Assembly (NCBI RefSeq): GCF_004353825.1
Contig: NZ_SMNA01000005.1
Span: 62,001-126,000, forward strand
Length of the DNA stretch: 64,000 bases
From: Occultella glacieicola
Lineage (GTDB): Bacteria; Actinomycetota; Actinomycetes; Actinomycetales; Beutenbergiaceae
Reading direction: 5' to 3'
Part shown: one piece after another, positions 9,589 to 18,052 of the stretch
How positions within the stretch are numbered: the stretch's first letter is position 1
How the letters are laid out: the number at the start of each line of letters is the position of its first letter
Made by a program: the position numbers and the translations under genes
The notes under the pieces: generated by a model
Databases searched by the model: none
Told to the model about the DNA's origin: nothing
The model's input: the letters and a program-made list of their open reading frames with translations, nothing else

Positions 9589-10871
9589 AGCAGACGCTCC
9601 CCTCTCAGGACGGCGGTGATGAGTTCGGTGGCCGCCTCCGGAGTCGTGTCCGGGTCGACGCTGGAGACCGGGTGCCAGGTCTCCTGCAGACCGGTGCTGA
9701 TCTCGTTGTAGAGGGGGGTCTGCGGCCGGGGCACCGCCTGTTCGAGCGAGTCCCGGATGAGTTCGTACATCGGGAAGGTCGCCTGGACCTCGGGGTCCTC
9801 GTAGGCCTCGGTGTTCGAGGCGGGGTTCCCGTCGTTGACCATGTAGAACGCCTGGTGCTCGGGGGTGACGATGCACTGGGCGGCCTCGAACGCCAGGTCG
9901 GTGTGGTCGCTGAACGCACCGATGCCGAGGTTGATCCCGCCGACCGGCGGCGCGGAGTCCGTGCCCTCGGTGACCGCCGGGTAGAGCGCCCAGCCGAAGT
10001 CGTCGAGCACCGACTGGTCGATGAGGCCGTCCTCGACCGCCTGTTGCGTGGACGTCCACACGAACGGCCAGTTCACCATGAACGAGGCGTCGTCACCCTG
10101 GAACAGTTGCAGCGATGCGGACTCGTCGGCGGTGGGCAGGCCGGGACCGCCGAGACCCTCGCGACCGATCTGCCCCATGATCCGGGCCGCCTCACGTCCG
10201 GCGTCGGTCTCCAGGCCCAGCTCGGTGTCCTCCGCGCTCGCGCCCGGGTTCTCGATGATCTGCCCGCCGGCCGAGGTGATCAGGGCGTTGATCCAGACCG
10301 TGAGGGACTCCCCCTTGATCCCCTGCACCGCGAGATAGCGGTCCTGATCGGTAGCCACCTCGATCAACTGGTCCCAGGTGACCGGCTGCGACATGTCCAG
10401 CCCGGCCTCCTCGACCACCGACTCGCGGTACCAGAGCAGCTGGGTGTTGGCCCAGAACGGGATCGCGACGAGTTCGTCGTTCCAGGTCGCCGAGTCCAGC
10501 GAGCCCTGCACCACGTTCTGCGAGACGTCCTCGGCCACGTCCTCGGGGACCGGCGCGAGGAAGCCTGGCTCGGACAGCTCCGGGATGAACGGCGGATCCA
10601 GGCTCATCAGGTCGATCGACCTGTCCTCCGCGGCGAGGCGGCGCGCGAGCTGTTCCCGCTGGGCCGCGGCGTCACGCGGCAGCAGCACCGTCTCGATGGT
10701 GTAGGCGCCGTCCGCGGCCTCCGTGCATTCCGCCGCGATCTGCGCCTGGCCGCCGTTGTCGGAGTTGATGTACCAGTTCAGGGTGGGCGGCCCTTCGTCG
10801 GGCGCACACCCGGCGACCGTCACCGCGAGCGCGGCTCCGAGGGTCGCCGCGACCATTCGGTTTCGACGCAC
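9585..10871 (-). CDS. lpqY: Sugar-binding lipoprotein of the importer, LpqY-like
   Basis: A 428-residue extracellular substrate-binding lipoprotein. The signal peptide ends in a lipobox with Cys22 (AVTVAGC). The mature start TLNWYINSDNGGQAQIAAEC and the segment LPRDAAAQREQLARRLAAED, then DLMSLDPPFIPELSE, closely resemble mycobacterial LpqY, the trehalose receptor. The GTG at 10871 is preceded by GGGAGG. First gene of lpqY-sugA-sugB-sugC. Role inferred: capture of trehalose, probably recycled from envelope glycolipids or taken from the environment. Confidence 0.88.
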   Translation of the reverse strand: MRRNRMVAATLGAALAVTVAGCAPDEGPPTLNWYINSDNGGQAQIAAECTEAADGAYTIETVLLPRDAAAQREQLARRLAAEDRSIDLMSLDPPFIPELSEPGFLAPVPEDVAEDVSQNVVQGSLDSATWNDELVAIPFWANTQLLWYRESVVEEAGLDMSQPVTWDQLIEVATDQDRYLAVQGIKGESLTVWINALITSAGGQIIENPGASAEDTELGLETDAGREAARIMGQIGREGLGGPGLPTADESASLQLFQGDDASFMVNWPFVWTSTQQAVEDGLIDQSVLDDFGWALYPAVTEGTDSAPPVGGINLGIGAFSDHTDLAFEAAQCIVTPEHQAFYMVNDGNPASNTEAYEDPEVQATFPMYELIRDSLEQAVPRPQTPLYNEISTGLQETWHPVSSVDPDTTPEAATELITAVLRGERLL

Positions 10872-10998
10872 CGGTCCTCCCAGAATCGCGTCTTCGCTGG
10901 ATCTTGGCGCCCAGCCAACACCCGATCGGTGCGGCGCGCACGTCGAGGGCCCGCACGCCCACCGACCGGCGGGCCGGACGCCACGGCCCGGGAACGCA

Positions 10999-11036
10999 CG
11001 AGCCAGGCCGGCCCCTGGGGGCTCCGACCTGGCTCG
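10999..11036 (-). terminator. Hairpin terminator after the HTH-MurA gene
   Basis: Nine-base perfect arms CGAGCCAGG and CCTGGCTCG flank a G/C-rich loop that can itself pair. It starts 11 bases beyond the stop of the HTH-MurA gene on the minus strand and 128 bases before lpqY, so it probably ends the upstream transcript. There is no U-run, as is common in actinobacteria. Confidence 0.6.
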
Positions 11037-11046
11037 CGGCGGGCGT

Positions 11047-12588
11047 TCAGTCCCGGAACGTCTCGATCTGCGCGCCGAGCTCGATCAGGCGCTCCTGCAG
11101 CTGCTCGTAGCCACGAGCGATGATGTCGACGCCGCGCAGGACGGAGGTCCCCTTCGCGGCGAGCATCGCGAGCAGGATCACGACGGCGGGGCGTAGCGCG
11201 GGCGGGCAGCTCACCTCCGCGCCGGACCAGTGGGTGGGGCCGGTGACGTCGAGACGGTGCGGGTCGAGCAGGCGCACGTCGGCGCCGAGCCGGTTCAGGT
11301 CGGTGAGGTGGATGGCCCGGCTGTCGTAGACCCAGTCGTGGATGAGGGTGTGACCGGATGCCGACGCTGCGATGACGGCGAAGAACGGCAGGTTGTCGAT
11401 GTTCAGGCCCGGGAACGGCATCGGGTGGATCTTGTCGATCGGGGCGTGCAGGTCGCTCGGGTGGACGGTGACGTCGACGAGGCGGGTCCGGCCGTTCGCG
11501 GCGGTGTACTCCTCCGAGACGGTGTAGCGCAGTCCCATCTCGGCGAGCGTCGCGAGCTCGATCTCCATGAACTCGATCGGCACCCGGGAGACCGTGATCT
11601 CCGAGTGCGTGACGATGCCGGCGGTGAGCAGGCTCATCGCCTCGACCGGGTCCTCCGACGGTGCGTAGTCCACGTCGACGTCGATCTCGGATCGGCCGTG
11701 CACCCGAAGGGTGGTGGTGCCGATACCGTCCACCCGGACCCCGAGGAGCTCGAGGTAGAAGCACAGGTCCTGGACCATGTAGTTCGGGCTGGCGTTGCGG
11801 ATGGTGGTGACGCCCGGGTGCCGCGCGGCGGCCATGATCGCGTTCTCGGTGACCGTGTCACCGCGCTCGGTGAGCACCACCTTGATGTCCTCGGGACGGT
11901 TCGGCTCCACGGTCGCGTGGTAGGCGCCCGAGGTGGCCACGACGTCCAGTCCGAACGGCCGCAGGGCGATCATGTGCGGCTCCACGGTGCGGGTGCCGAG
12001 GTCGCAGCCGCCCGCGTAGGGCAGGTCGAAGGTGGCCTCGGAGTTCAGCAGCGGACCGAGGAACATGATGATGCTGCGCGTGCGCCGGGCTGCGTCCGAG
12101 TCGATGCCGCTCAGGTCCAGTCGGGCCGGCGGCACGATGTCGAGGTCCCTACCGTCGGCGGACCAGGTGGCCTGGACCCCGATCGACCGGAGCACGTCGA
12201 CGATCCGGTCCACCTCGACGATCCGGGCGACGCCGCGCAGCCGGGTCCTTCCCCGGTTCAGGAGCGAGGCGCAGAGCAGGGCGACCGCGCCGTTCTTGGA
12301 CGACTTGACGGTGATCGTGCCCGAGAGCTGCTGGCCGCCGGTCACCCGCAGGTGCGAGGCCCGGGGAGCCCCGATCGAGAGCAGGTCCGCCTCCAGGGCC
12401 CGGTTGATCCGGGCGAGGAGCTCGACGGAGAGGTTCTGACTGCCCTGCTCGATGCGGGCGATGGCGCTCTGCGAGGTGTTCAGGCGCTCGGCGAGCTGGC
12501 TCTGGGTCAAGCCCTTGTTCTGCCGAGCCCCGCGGATCAGGGTGCCGATCTCGGCGACGGAGGTATCGGTCTCTTCAATCACGGTCAT
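11047..12588 (-). CDS. XRE-type HTH fused to a MurA-like enolpyruvyl transferase
   Basis: About 513 residues from ATG 12588. Residues ~12-70 form an XRE helix-turn-helix (IRGARQNKGLTQSQLAERLN, then TSQSAIARIEQG). The rest (from LRVTGGQQLSGTITV) is an EPSP/MurA fold that in peptidoglycan synthesis transfers enolpyruvate from PEP to UDP-GlcNAc. Key MurA positions are retained: Lys98-Asn99 (SSKNGAV), Cys195 in AGGCDLGTR, an Asp in PFPGLNIDNLP, and Arg in DSRAIHL and CPPALRP. So it may be catalytic, or a sensor that binds the substrate. A longer start at 12675 would fall inside a hairpin and span the palindrome at 12596-12619, so it is rejected. Confidence 0.85.
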   Translation of the reverse strand: MTVIEETDTSVAEIGTLIRGARQNKGLTQSQLAERLNTSQSAIARIEQGSQNLSVELLARINRALEADLLSIGAPRASHLRVTGGQQLSGTITVKSSKNGAVALLCASLLNRGRTRLRGVARIVEVDRIVDVLRSIGVQATWSADGRDLDIVPPARLDLSGIDSDAARRTRSIIMFLGPLLNSEATFDLPYAGGCDLGTRTVEPHMIALRPFGLDVVATSGAYHATVEPNRPEDIKVVLTERGDTVTENAIMAAARHPGVTTIRNASPNYMVQDLCFYLELLGVRVDGIGTTTLRVHGRSEIDVDVDYAPSEDPVEAMSLLTAGIVTHSEITVSRVPIEFMEIELATLAEMGLRYTVSEEYTAANGRTRLVDVTVHPSDLHAPIDKIHPMPFPGLNIDNLPFFAVIAASASGHTLIHDWVYDSRAIHLTDLNRLGADVRLLDPHRLDVTGPTHWSGAEVSCPPALRPAVVILLAMLAAKGTSVLRGVDIIARGYEQLQERLIELGAQIETFRD

Positions 12589-12595
12589 GCCGTCA

Positions 12596-12619
12596 CGATA
12601 TCTCACATCTGAGATATCG
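12596..12619. promoter_or_regulatory. Perfect palindrome, candidate autoregulatory operator
   Basis: Arms CGATATCTCA and TGAGATATCG (10 bases, perfect) are separated by CATC. The element sits 7 bases upstream of the HTH-MurA start codon, and a further half-site (CGTGAGAT) follows at 12628-12635. The location fits repression by the HTH domain encoded immediately downstream; regulator assignment is inference. Confidence 0.7.
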
Positions 12620-12663
12620 CGAGGTTTCGTGAGATGGAACACAGCGCGTGTCGCGCGATCTTG

Positions 12664-12698
12664 CGCCGACCTCATGCGCAGTGCGCATGAGGTCGGCG
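12664..12698 (-). terminator. 17-base perfect inverted repeat after phoH-like gene
   Basis: Arms of 17 bases (CGCCGACCTCATGCGCA and its complement) surround a single G. It begins 8 bases past the stop of the PhoH-like gene on the minus strand and precedes the HTH-MurA promoter, which fits a terminator isolating the two genes. The near-zero loop means it folds with a few inner bases unpaired, or can extrude as a cruciform. Confidence 0.7.
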
Positions 12699-12705
12699 AC
12701 GGAGC

Positions 12706-14133
12706 TCAGGCTTCGATGCCCTCCAGCAGCTCGGTGACGAGCGCCGCGACCGGGGATCGCTCGGACCGCGTCAGCGTCACGTGCGCGAACAGCGGGTGTC
12801 CCTTGAGCGCCTCGATCACGGCAGCGACGCCGTCGTGACGTCCCACCCTCAGGTTGTCCCGCTGGGCCACGTCGTGGGTGAGGACCACCCGCGAACTCTG
12901 CCCGATCCGGGACAGCACCGTGAGCAGGACGTTCCGCTCGAGCGACTGTGCCTCGTCCACGATCACGAACGCGTCGTGCAGCGACCGGCCGCGGATGTGG
13001 GTGAGCGGGAGCACCTCGAGCATGCCGCGGTCCATGACCTCCTCGACGACCTCCGAGGAGACCACCGCGCCGAGGGTGTCGAAGACGGCCTGGGCCCAGG
13101 GGTTCATCTTCTCGGCCTCGCTGCCGGGCAGGTAGCCGAGCTCCTGGCCGCCGACGGCGTACAGCGGCCGGAACACCATCACCTTCCGGTGCTCACGCCG
13201 TTCCAGGACGGCCTCCAGCCCGGCGCAGAGGGCCAGCGCGGACTTCCCCGTCCCCGCCCGGCCCCCGAGGGAGACGATGCCGATCTCCGGATCGAGGAGC
13301 AGGTCGATCGCGATCCGCTGCTCGGCACTGCGGCCGTGCATCCCGAAGACGTCCCGGTCGCCCCGGACCAACGAGATCTGCTTGTCCGGCGTCACCCGCC
13401 CGAGTGCCGATCCCCGCGGCGAGTGCAGCACCAGGCCGGTGTGGCAGGGCAGGTCCCGGACGCCGTCGCCGACCGCCAGCTCCGCGATGGTCAGGCGCTC
13501 CTCACCGAACAGGGTCGCCATCTCGGTCTCGGTGACCTGGGCCTCGGACATCCCCCGCCAGCCGGAGTCGACGGCGAGCTGGGCCCGGTACTCCTCGGCC
13601 CTGATGCCGACGGCGGACGCCTTGACCCGCATCGGCAGGTCCTTGGAGACGACCCGGACGTCAAGCCCCTCGGAGCGCAGGTTCGCCGCGACGGACAGGA
13701 TCCGCGTGTCGTTGTCGCCCAGGCGCAGGCCCGAGGGCAGGATCGACGGGTCCGAGTGGTTCAGCTCGACCCGGACCGTGCCGCCGGCCTCCCCCACCTC
13801 GATCGGTTCGTCGAGCTTGCCGTGCCGGACCCGCAGGTCGTCGAGGATGCGCAGGGCGCTGCGGGCGAAGTAGCCGAGCTCGGCGTGGTGGCGCTTGGCC
13901 TCCAGTTCGGTGACGACCACGATCGGCAGCACCACGTCGTGCTCGGCGAAGCGGTAGATCGCGCGGGGGTCGGAGAGCAACACCGAGGTGTCGAGGACGT
14001 ACGTGACGCGTGCGCCGTCGGCTGCCTGCGGGTCGGGCACCGGCAAGGGACCGTGGAGTCCCTCACCGCCCATCGATCTACCCGTTGCTGTGACATCGAT
14101 CGGATCGTCGAACGCGAGGGACTCACGGGTCAC
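12706..14133 (-). CDS. PIN-domain/PhoH-family ATPase (PhoH2 type)
   Basis: About 475 residues. The N-terminal PIN nuclease domain ([19 protein letters not shown], acidic DTS and GDNDTRIL motifs, residues ~30-165) is fused to a PhoH ATPase domain with Walker [16 protein letters not shown] and Walker [16 protein letters not shown]. Known PhoH2 proteins are sequence-directed RNA helicase/RNases. Start: GTG 14133 has GGAGGA seven bases upstream, better than longer alternatives. It lies between uppS and HTH-MurA on the same strand and is followed by a strong hairpin. Confidence 0.9.
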   Translation of the reverse strand: MTRESLAFDDPIDVTATGRSMGGEGLHGPLPVPDPQAADGARVTYVLDTSVLLSDPRAIYRFAEHDVVLPIVVVTELEAKRHHAELGYFARSALRILDDLRVRHGKLDEPIEVGEAGGTVRVELNHSDPSILPSGLRLGDNDTRILSVAANLRSEGLDVRVVSKDLPMRVKASAVGIRAEEYRAQLAVDSGWRGMSEAQVTETEMATLFGEERLTIAELAVGDGVRDLPCHTGLVLHSPRGSALGRVTPDKQISLVRGDRDVFGMHGRSAEQRIAIDLLLDPEIGIVSLGGRAGTGKSALALCAGLEAVLERREHRKVMVFRPLYAVGGQELGYLPGSEAEKMNPWAQAVFDTLGAVVSSEVVEEVMDRGMLEVLPLTHIRGRSLHDAFVIVDEAQSLERNVLLTVLSRIGQSSRVVLTHDVAQRDNLRVGRHDGVAAVIEALKGHPLFAHVTLTRSERSPVAALVTELLEGIEA

Positions 14134-14509
14134 TGGTAGCTCCTCCAGGTGAACCTGCTCCGCTGCGCACTGCCGCGCTGCGGGTGCGGGGTGAGGGCGG
14201 TCGGCCCGACGAGGGGCCGGCGGCCCCTCTCCCACCTGAGCGTGTGCTCCATGGGCTGGCCTCCCGGTGGGTGGCCGGAGTGCCACCCAGTGATCACCAC
14301 GCTACGACCGTGCCGACGTCCGGAGTGGGATCGACGCGGCGTGGCGCGCGGATCGCGAAGAGTTCACCCGCCGGACACATTCCCCGCCCGCCCAAGAGGG
14401 CCTGGTGCCGTCAGGACAGCCCGCGCAAGGTTCTGCATCAACGGGTCCGGGTGCGGACGAGCACCGGATGCACGGCACCGGCCACGGAGCCCTGGCGGGG
14501 GCCGCCCGG
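14134..14509. other. Intergenic stretch between uppS-like and phoH-like genes
   Basis: 376 bases without a convincing gene; short frames here lack ribosome sites and codon bias. It contains a perfect hairpin GAGGGGCC-GGC-GGCCCCTC at 14211-14229, a plausible end point for the uppS-like transcript on the minus strand. The rest presumably holds the phoH-like promoter, but no clear -35/-10 pair is recognisable. Confidence 0.5.
14211..14229 (-). terminator. GC hairpin between uppS-like and phoH-like genes
   Basis: Perfect 8-base arms GAGGGGCC and GGCCCCTC with a 3-base loop, about 280 bases past the uppS-like stop and 78 bases upstream of the phoH-like start. It could end the uppS-like transcript or be a leader hairpin of phoH. 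Confidence 0.4.
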
Positions 14510-15271
14510 TCAGCGCCCGAGGCGGCGCTCACGTTCGCCGTAGGAGCGCAGCGCCCGCAGGAAGTCCACCCGGCGGAAGTCCGGCCAGTAGGCCTCGCAG
14601 AAGTAGAACTCGCTGTGGGCACTCTGCCAGAGCAGGAAGCCGCCGAGCCGCTGCTCACCGGAGGTGCGGATGACCAGGTCCGGGTCCGGCTGGCCCTTCG
14701 TGTACAGGTGCTCGGCGATCTTCTCGACGGTGACCACGTCGGTGAGGTCCTCGAGCGGGCGGCCCTGCTCGGTGTACTCCTTGATCAGCGAGCGCACCGC
14801 GTTCGCGATCTCGTGCCGGCCGCCGTACCCGACGGCGATGTTGACGTGCACACCGTCGACGTCCTCGGTGAGGGCCTCGGCGGCCCGGAGCCGGTCGGCG
14901 ATCTCGGCCGGCAGCAGGTCCAGTTCGCCGACCATCCGCAGGCGCCAGCGCCTGGAGGTGGCGAGCTTCGCGACGGTGGCCGCAATGATCTCGAGGAGGT
15001 CGGTGATCTCGGCGGGATCGCGCCGGAGGTTGTCGGTGGAGAGCATCCACAACGTGACGACCCCCACCCCCACCTCCTCGCACCAGGTGAGCAGGTCGGT
15101 GATCCGGTCCGCCCCGGCCTGGTGCCCCTGGGCCGTCTCCAGTCCGACCGAGCGGGCCCAGCGGCGGTTCCCGTCCAGCATCACGCCGATGTGATGTGGA
15201 ACCGGTCGGCCGTGCATCTGGTTCGCGAGCCTGCGCTCGTAGATGCCGTACAGGAAGTTCGGTGGCCGCAT
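14510..15271 (-). CDS. Short-chain Z-isoprenyl diphosphate synthase (UppS family)
   Basis: About 253 residues of the cis-prenyltransferase fold. Motif I HIGVMLDGNRRWARSVGLE carries the catalytic Asp; LSTDNLRRDP and the C-terminal IRTSGEQRLGGFLLWQSAHS with SEFYFCEAYWPDFR are typical. It closely matches the mycobacterial Rv1086 type, which makes (2Z,6E)-farnesyl diphosphate, feeding longer polyprenyl phosphates for the cell wall. Like Rv1086 it sits beside a hemolysin III gene, here divergently. ATG 15271 matches the family start; an upstream in-frame ATG at 15295 is possible. Confidence 0.88.
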   Translation of the reverse strand: MRPPNFLYGIYERRLANQMHGRPVPHHIGVMLDGNRRWARSVGLETAQGHQAGADRITDLLTWCEEVGVGVVTLWMLSTDNLRRDPAEITDLLEIIAATVAKLATSRRWRLRMVGELDLLPAEIADRLRAAEALTEDVDGVHVNIAVGYGGRHEIANAVRSLIKEYTEQGRPLEDLTDVVTVEKIAEHLYTKGQPDPDLVIRTSGEQRLGGFLLWQSAHSEFYFCEAYWPDFRRVDFLRALRSYGERERRLGR

Positions 15272-15372
15272 CTCGGTTTCCGCTCCTCCTCGCATGGGTG
15301 TACATCCGGCGGTGATCGCTCGCACCATCGGTGGGAACGGACACACGCTACAACTCTCAACCGATGCATGGA

Positions 15373-15401
15373 CCTACGCTTGCGTAACCTACGATGACGT
15401 A
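15373..15401. promoter_or_regulatory. Two tandem TACG-N4-CGTA palindromes in a divergent promoter
   Basis: Two 12-base palindromes, TACGCTTGCGTA (15375-15386) and TACGATGACGTA (15390-15401), each preceded by CC and followed by A, are spaced 15 bases apart. They lie between the divergent uppS-like and hemolysin III genes. Tandem, palindromic, phased sites of this kind suit a TetR-type dimer; no candidate regulator gene is next to them. Confidence 0.65.
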
Positions 15402-15455
15402 AGGACCATCGAACGGTGGCCCGAACCAGGCTGCTCCACGAATGTGAGGGTCCTC

Positions 15456-16172
15456 ATGGCACGCACCAGAACCCACCGGCCTCGGCCGGCGCCGGAGCCT
15501 GTGGCCCCCTCCACGAACCCGCTCATCACGGACGCGCCCGTCAAGCCACGGCTGCGCGGCTGGATCCACACCGTCATGGCCCCGGTCGCACTCGTGGTCG
15601 GGATCGTCCTGGTGGTCGGGTCCTCGACCCCGGCCGCCAAGCTCAGCACCGCCGTGTTCGCGCTGACCACCGTGGTCATGTTCGGCACCAGCGCGATCTA
15701 CCACCGCGGCACCTGGTCCCCGCGCGCCTTTGCGGTGCTCCGCCGGCTCGACCACTCGAACATCTTCGGCGTCATCGCCGGCACCTACACGCCGTTGGCC
15801 GTCCTGCTCCTTCCCCCGAGCACCGCGACCCTGCTGCTCTGGCTCGTCTGGGGCGGCGCCGTGGCCGGGCTGCTCGCCAGGGTCTTCTGGCTCGGTGCGC
15901 CCCGGTGGTTCTACGTCCCGGTCTACGTGGCCCTCGGCTGGGTCGCGGTCGGCTTCCTGCCGGCCTTCTGGGCCAACGGCGGGCCGGCCATCGCGCTTCT
16001 GGTGATCGCGGGCGGCCTCGGGTACACCCTCGGCGCCCTCGCGTACGGGTTCAAGCGCCCGAACCCCAGCCCCACCTGGTTCGGGTTCCACGAGGTCTTC
16101 CACACCGGCACGGTCATCGGCTACTCCTGCCACGCGATCGCGATCGCCCTGGCGGCGTTCTCGGCAGTCTGA
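15456..16172 (+). CDS. Hemolysin III / PAQR-family membrane protein
   Basis: About 238 residues from ATG 15456, with GAGGG five bases upstream. Seven membrane helices are predicted after a 45-residue polar N-terminus. PAQR/Hly-III signature residues are visible: SAIYHRG near helix 2, the DHSNIFGVIAGTYTPLAV segment, and the C-terminal GFHEVFHTGTVIGYSCH with metal-binding His residues. The family has a zinc-dependent hydrolase-like core; the physiological role in bacteria is unsettled. Conserved neighbour of the Z-prenyl synthase, from which it is divergent. Confidence 0.88.
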   Translation: MARTRTHRPRPAPEPVAPSTNPLITDAPVKPRLRGWIHTVMAPVALVVGIVLVVGSSTPAAKLSTAVFALTTVVMFGTSAIYHRGTWSPRAFAVLRRLDHSNIFGVIAGTYTPLAVLLLPPSTATLLLWLVWGGAVAGLLARVFWLGAPRWFYVPVYVALGWVAVGFLPAFWANGGPAIALLVIAGGLGYTLGALAYGFKRPNPSPTWFGFHEVFHTGTVIGYSCHAIAIALAAFSAV

Positions 16173-16227
16173 CCGGCCCCGCACTAGGCTGGACCCAGCA
16201 CGTCGCCGCGCCACGAGGGAGAGCCGC

Positions 16228-17217
16228 ATGGGCAAGCACGCTGAGTGGGACGAGGCGCCCGGGGAGCTGCTCCGCGCCGGCCGGGACTTCGTGCTCGCGG
16301 ACCTCGACCGGGACGCTACGCCCGGCTGGTCGGAGGGCAAGGCCGCCGCCGAGAAGGCCATGGCCGCCCGCGGTGAGGAACTGTCCGACCTCCAGGAACG
16401 CCTGTTCGCCGACGGTCGCACCGGTGGCGACCGGTCGGTCCTGCTCGTCCTGCAGGGGCTCGACACCGCCGGCAAGGGCGGCATCGTGCGGCACGTCCTC
16501 GGGATGCTCGATCCGCAGGGCGTCGCGCTCGCGTCGTTCGGAGTGCCCACCGCCGAGGAGCGCAAGCACCATCATCTGTGGCGGATCCGTCGTGCGCTTC
16601 CGCCGGCGGGCAAGATCGGTGTGTTCGACCGGTCCCACTACGAGCAGGTGCTCGTGGTCAAGGTCGACGGCCTGGAGCCGGCCGAGGAGAACGAGGGCCG
16701 CTACGCCGAGCTGAACAGGTTCGACCGGCAGGTGGTCAACGCGGGCACCACCCTCATCAAGGTCGCCCTGATGGTCTCCTACGAGGAACAGGGTGCCCGG
16801 CTCCGGGAACGGCTCGAACGCGACGACAAGCACTGGAAGTACAACCCGGGCGACGTCGACACCCGGCTCAAGTGGGACGAGTTCCAGGGCGCCTACCAGG
16901 AGATGTTCACGCGCACCTCCACCGAGGCAGCCCCCTGGTACGTGGTGCCGGCGGACCACAAGTGGTACGCCCGGATCGCCGTCACGGAACTGCTCTACCG
17001 GGCGCTGTCCGATCTCGACCTGTCCTGGCCGACGGCGGACTTCGATGTCGAGAAGGAGAAGGCGCGCCTCGCCGCCACCATGTCCGAGCCGGGTTACCAG
17101 GCCCACGAACACCAGGACACCGACGGCGGTCGGGGCGGCGGGGGCGGCGGGGGCACAGGCTCCAAGGAGAAGGACAAGAAAGGAAAGAAGGGAAAGAAGG
17201 GAAAGAAGAAGAAGTAG
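16228..17217 (+). CDS. ppk2: Polyphosphate kinase 2 family protein with Gly/Lys-rich tail
   Basis: A 329-residue PPK2-family phosphotransferase using polyphosphate to phosphorylate nucleotides (or the reverse). Walker A-like VLQGLDTAGKGGIVRHVLG, the lid region ERKHHHLWRIRRALPPAGK, and Walker B FDRSHYEQVL are present, with the DKHWKYNPGDVDTRLKW segment. The core ends near residue 295; beyond it is a run of about ten glycines (interrupted by Arg and Thr) then a tail of 17 residues, 12 of them lysine. The tail is encoded by a pure purine tract (17176-17214), odd in this GC-rich DNA. Cytoplasmic; the tail could bind polyphosphate or nucleic acid. Confidence 0.9.
   Translation: MGKHAEWDEAPGELLRAGRDFVLADLDRDATPGWSEGKAAAEKAMAARGEELSDLQERLFADGRTGGDRSVLLVLQGLDTAGKGGIVRHVLGMLDPQGVALASFGVPTAEERKHHHLWRIRRALPPAGKIGVFDRSHYEQVLVVKVDGLEPAEENEGRYAELNRFDRQVVNAGTTLIKVALMVSYEEQGARLRERLERDDKHWKYNPGDVDTRLKWDEFQGAYQEMFTRTSTEAAPWYVVPADHKWYARIAVTELLYRALSDLDLSWPTADFDVEKEKARLAATMSEPGYQAHEHQDTDGGRGGGGGGGTGSKEKDKKGKKGKKGKKKK
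17176..17214 (+). repeat. Homopurine tract encoding the PPK2 lysine tail
   Basis: An uninterrupted 39-base A/G run built from AAGAAAGG- and AAGAAGGG-like units codes KKGKKGKKGKKKK. It follows a G-rich stretch (17137-17158) that codes the glycine run and could form a quadruplex. Both are prone to slippage, so tail length may vary among strains. Confidence 0.8.
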
Positions 17218-17252
17218 CCCGCGCTCACCGGTCGTCCGGTCAGCCCGCGGGC
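17217..17252. terminator. Bidirectional hairpin between ppk2 and nitrilase genes
   Basis: GCCCGCG (17217-17223) pairs with CGCGGGC (17246-17252), enclosing a second stem ACCGG-TCGT-CCGGT. It spans the 22-base convergent gap and the end of the nitrilase-family gene, so it can serve both strands. Confidence 0.55.
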
Positions 17253-18052
17253 ACCACCCGGTAGCGGCGGTGCCGCAGGCTCGGAACCGTCTCGCGGACC
17301 CGGTTCACGACGGCGGGGTCCAGGTCCGCGCGCAAGGTCGCCGTGGTCTCGTCGCCGGTCTCGGCGATCGGTACGCCGAGCGGGTCGATGATCGCGCTGT
17401 GCCCGCTGCGGCCGTGTCCGCTCTGGCTCGCCAGGAGCAGATAACTCGTGTTCTCCAGCGCACGGGCCCGGGCCAGGGTCTGCAGCTGGGCCACCTTGCC
17501 CGGGCCCTCGGCCCAGGCCGCGATCACCACGAGGACGTGCGCGCCCGCATCGGCAAGGACCCGGAAGGCCTCCGGGAACCGGAGGTCGTAACACGTCGCG
17601 ACCCCGACCCGGAGCCCGCCGAGGTCGAGGACGAGCGTGTTCGCCGGGTCGGGATCGCCGGGCATGAGCACGTCGGACTCCCGAACCCCGAAGGCGTCGA
17701 ACAGGTGCACCTTGACGTACCGGCCGCGCACGGTGCCATCCGGACCGATCGCGACGGCGACGTTGCGCGCCCGGCCCTCCTCCGCCGTCGGGCCGGTCTC
17801 GGTGGTGCCGACCACGACGTGCACCGCCGCCGCCCGCGCGGCCTCGCACACGGCGCGCATGAAGGAGCCGTCCGCCGGCTGGGCCAGGTCCGGGCCGAGC
17901 CGGGGCGCCCAGCCGGACGTGTACTCGGGCAGGACCACGAGCTCCGCGCCGCGGCCGGCCGCGTCCGCGATCGCCGCGGTCGCCAGCCGCGCGTTGTGGT
18001 CGGCGTCCGCGGTCGCGCTCAGTTGCGCGACGGCGACCGGGAGGGTGGTCAT
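17240..18052 (-). CDS. Carbon-nitrogen hydrolase (nitrilase superfamily amidase)
   Basis: A 270-residue nitrilase-superfamily protein. The catalytic triad is visible: Glu43 (VVLPEYTSGW), Lys114 (YVKVHLFDAFG) and Cys154 (GVATCYDLRFPEAF). Residues and length suggest a cytoplasmic amidase acting on a small omega-amide or deaminated metabolite (Nit/omega-amidase branch), but the substrate is not fixed. The ATG overlaps the stop of the small membrane protein gene (18049-18052), so it is the third gene of the mca operon. Confidence 0.85.
   Translation of the reverse strand: MTTLPVAVAQLSATADADHNARLATAAIADAAGRGAELVVLPEYTSGWAPRLGPDLAQPADGSFMRAVCEAARAAAVHVVVGTTETGPTAEEGRARNVAVAIGPDGTVRGRYVKVHLFDAFGVRESDVLMPGDPDPANTLVLDLGGLRVGVATCYDLRFPEAFRVLADAGAHVLVVIAAWAEGPGKVAQLQTLARARALENTSYLLLASQSGHGRSGHSAIIDPLGVPIAETGDETTATLRADLDPAVVNRVRETVPSLRHRRYRVVPAG

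Noticed and set aside
12589-12675. Longer N-terminus for the HTH-MurA protein
   Set aside because: It would run through the palindrome and start inside the phoH-side hairpin; ATG 12588 fits the XRE domain start.
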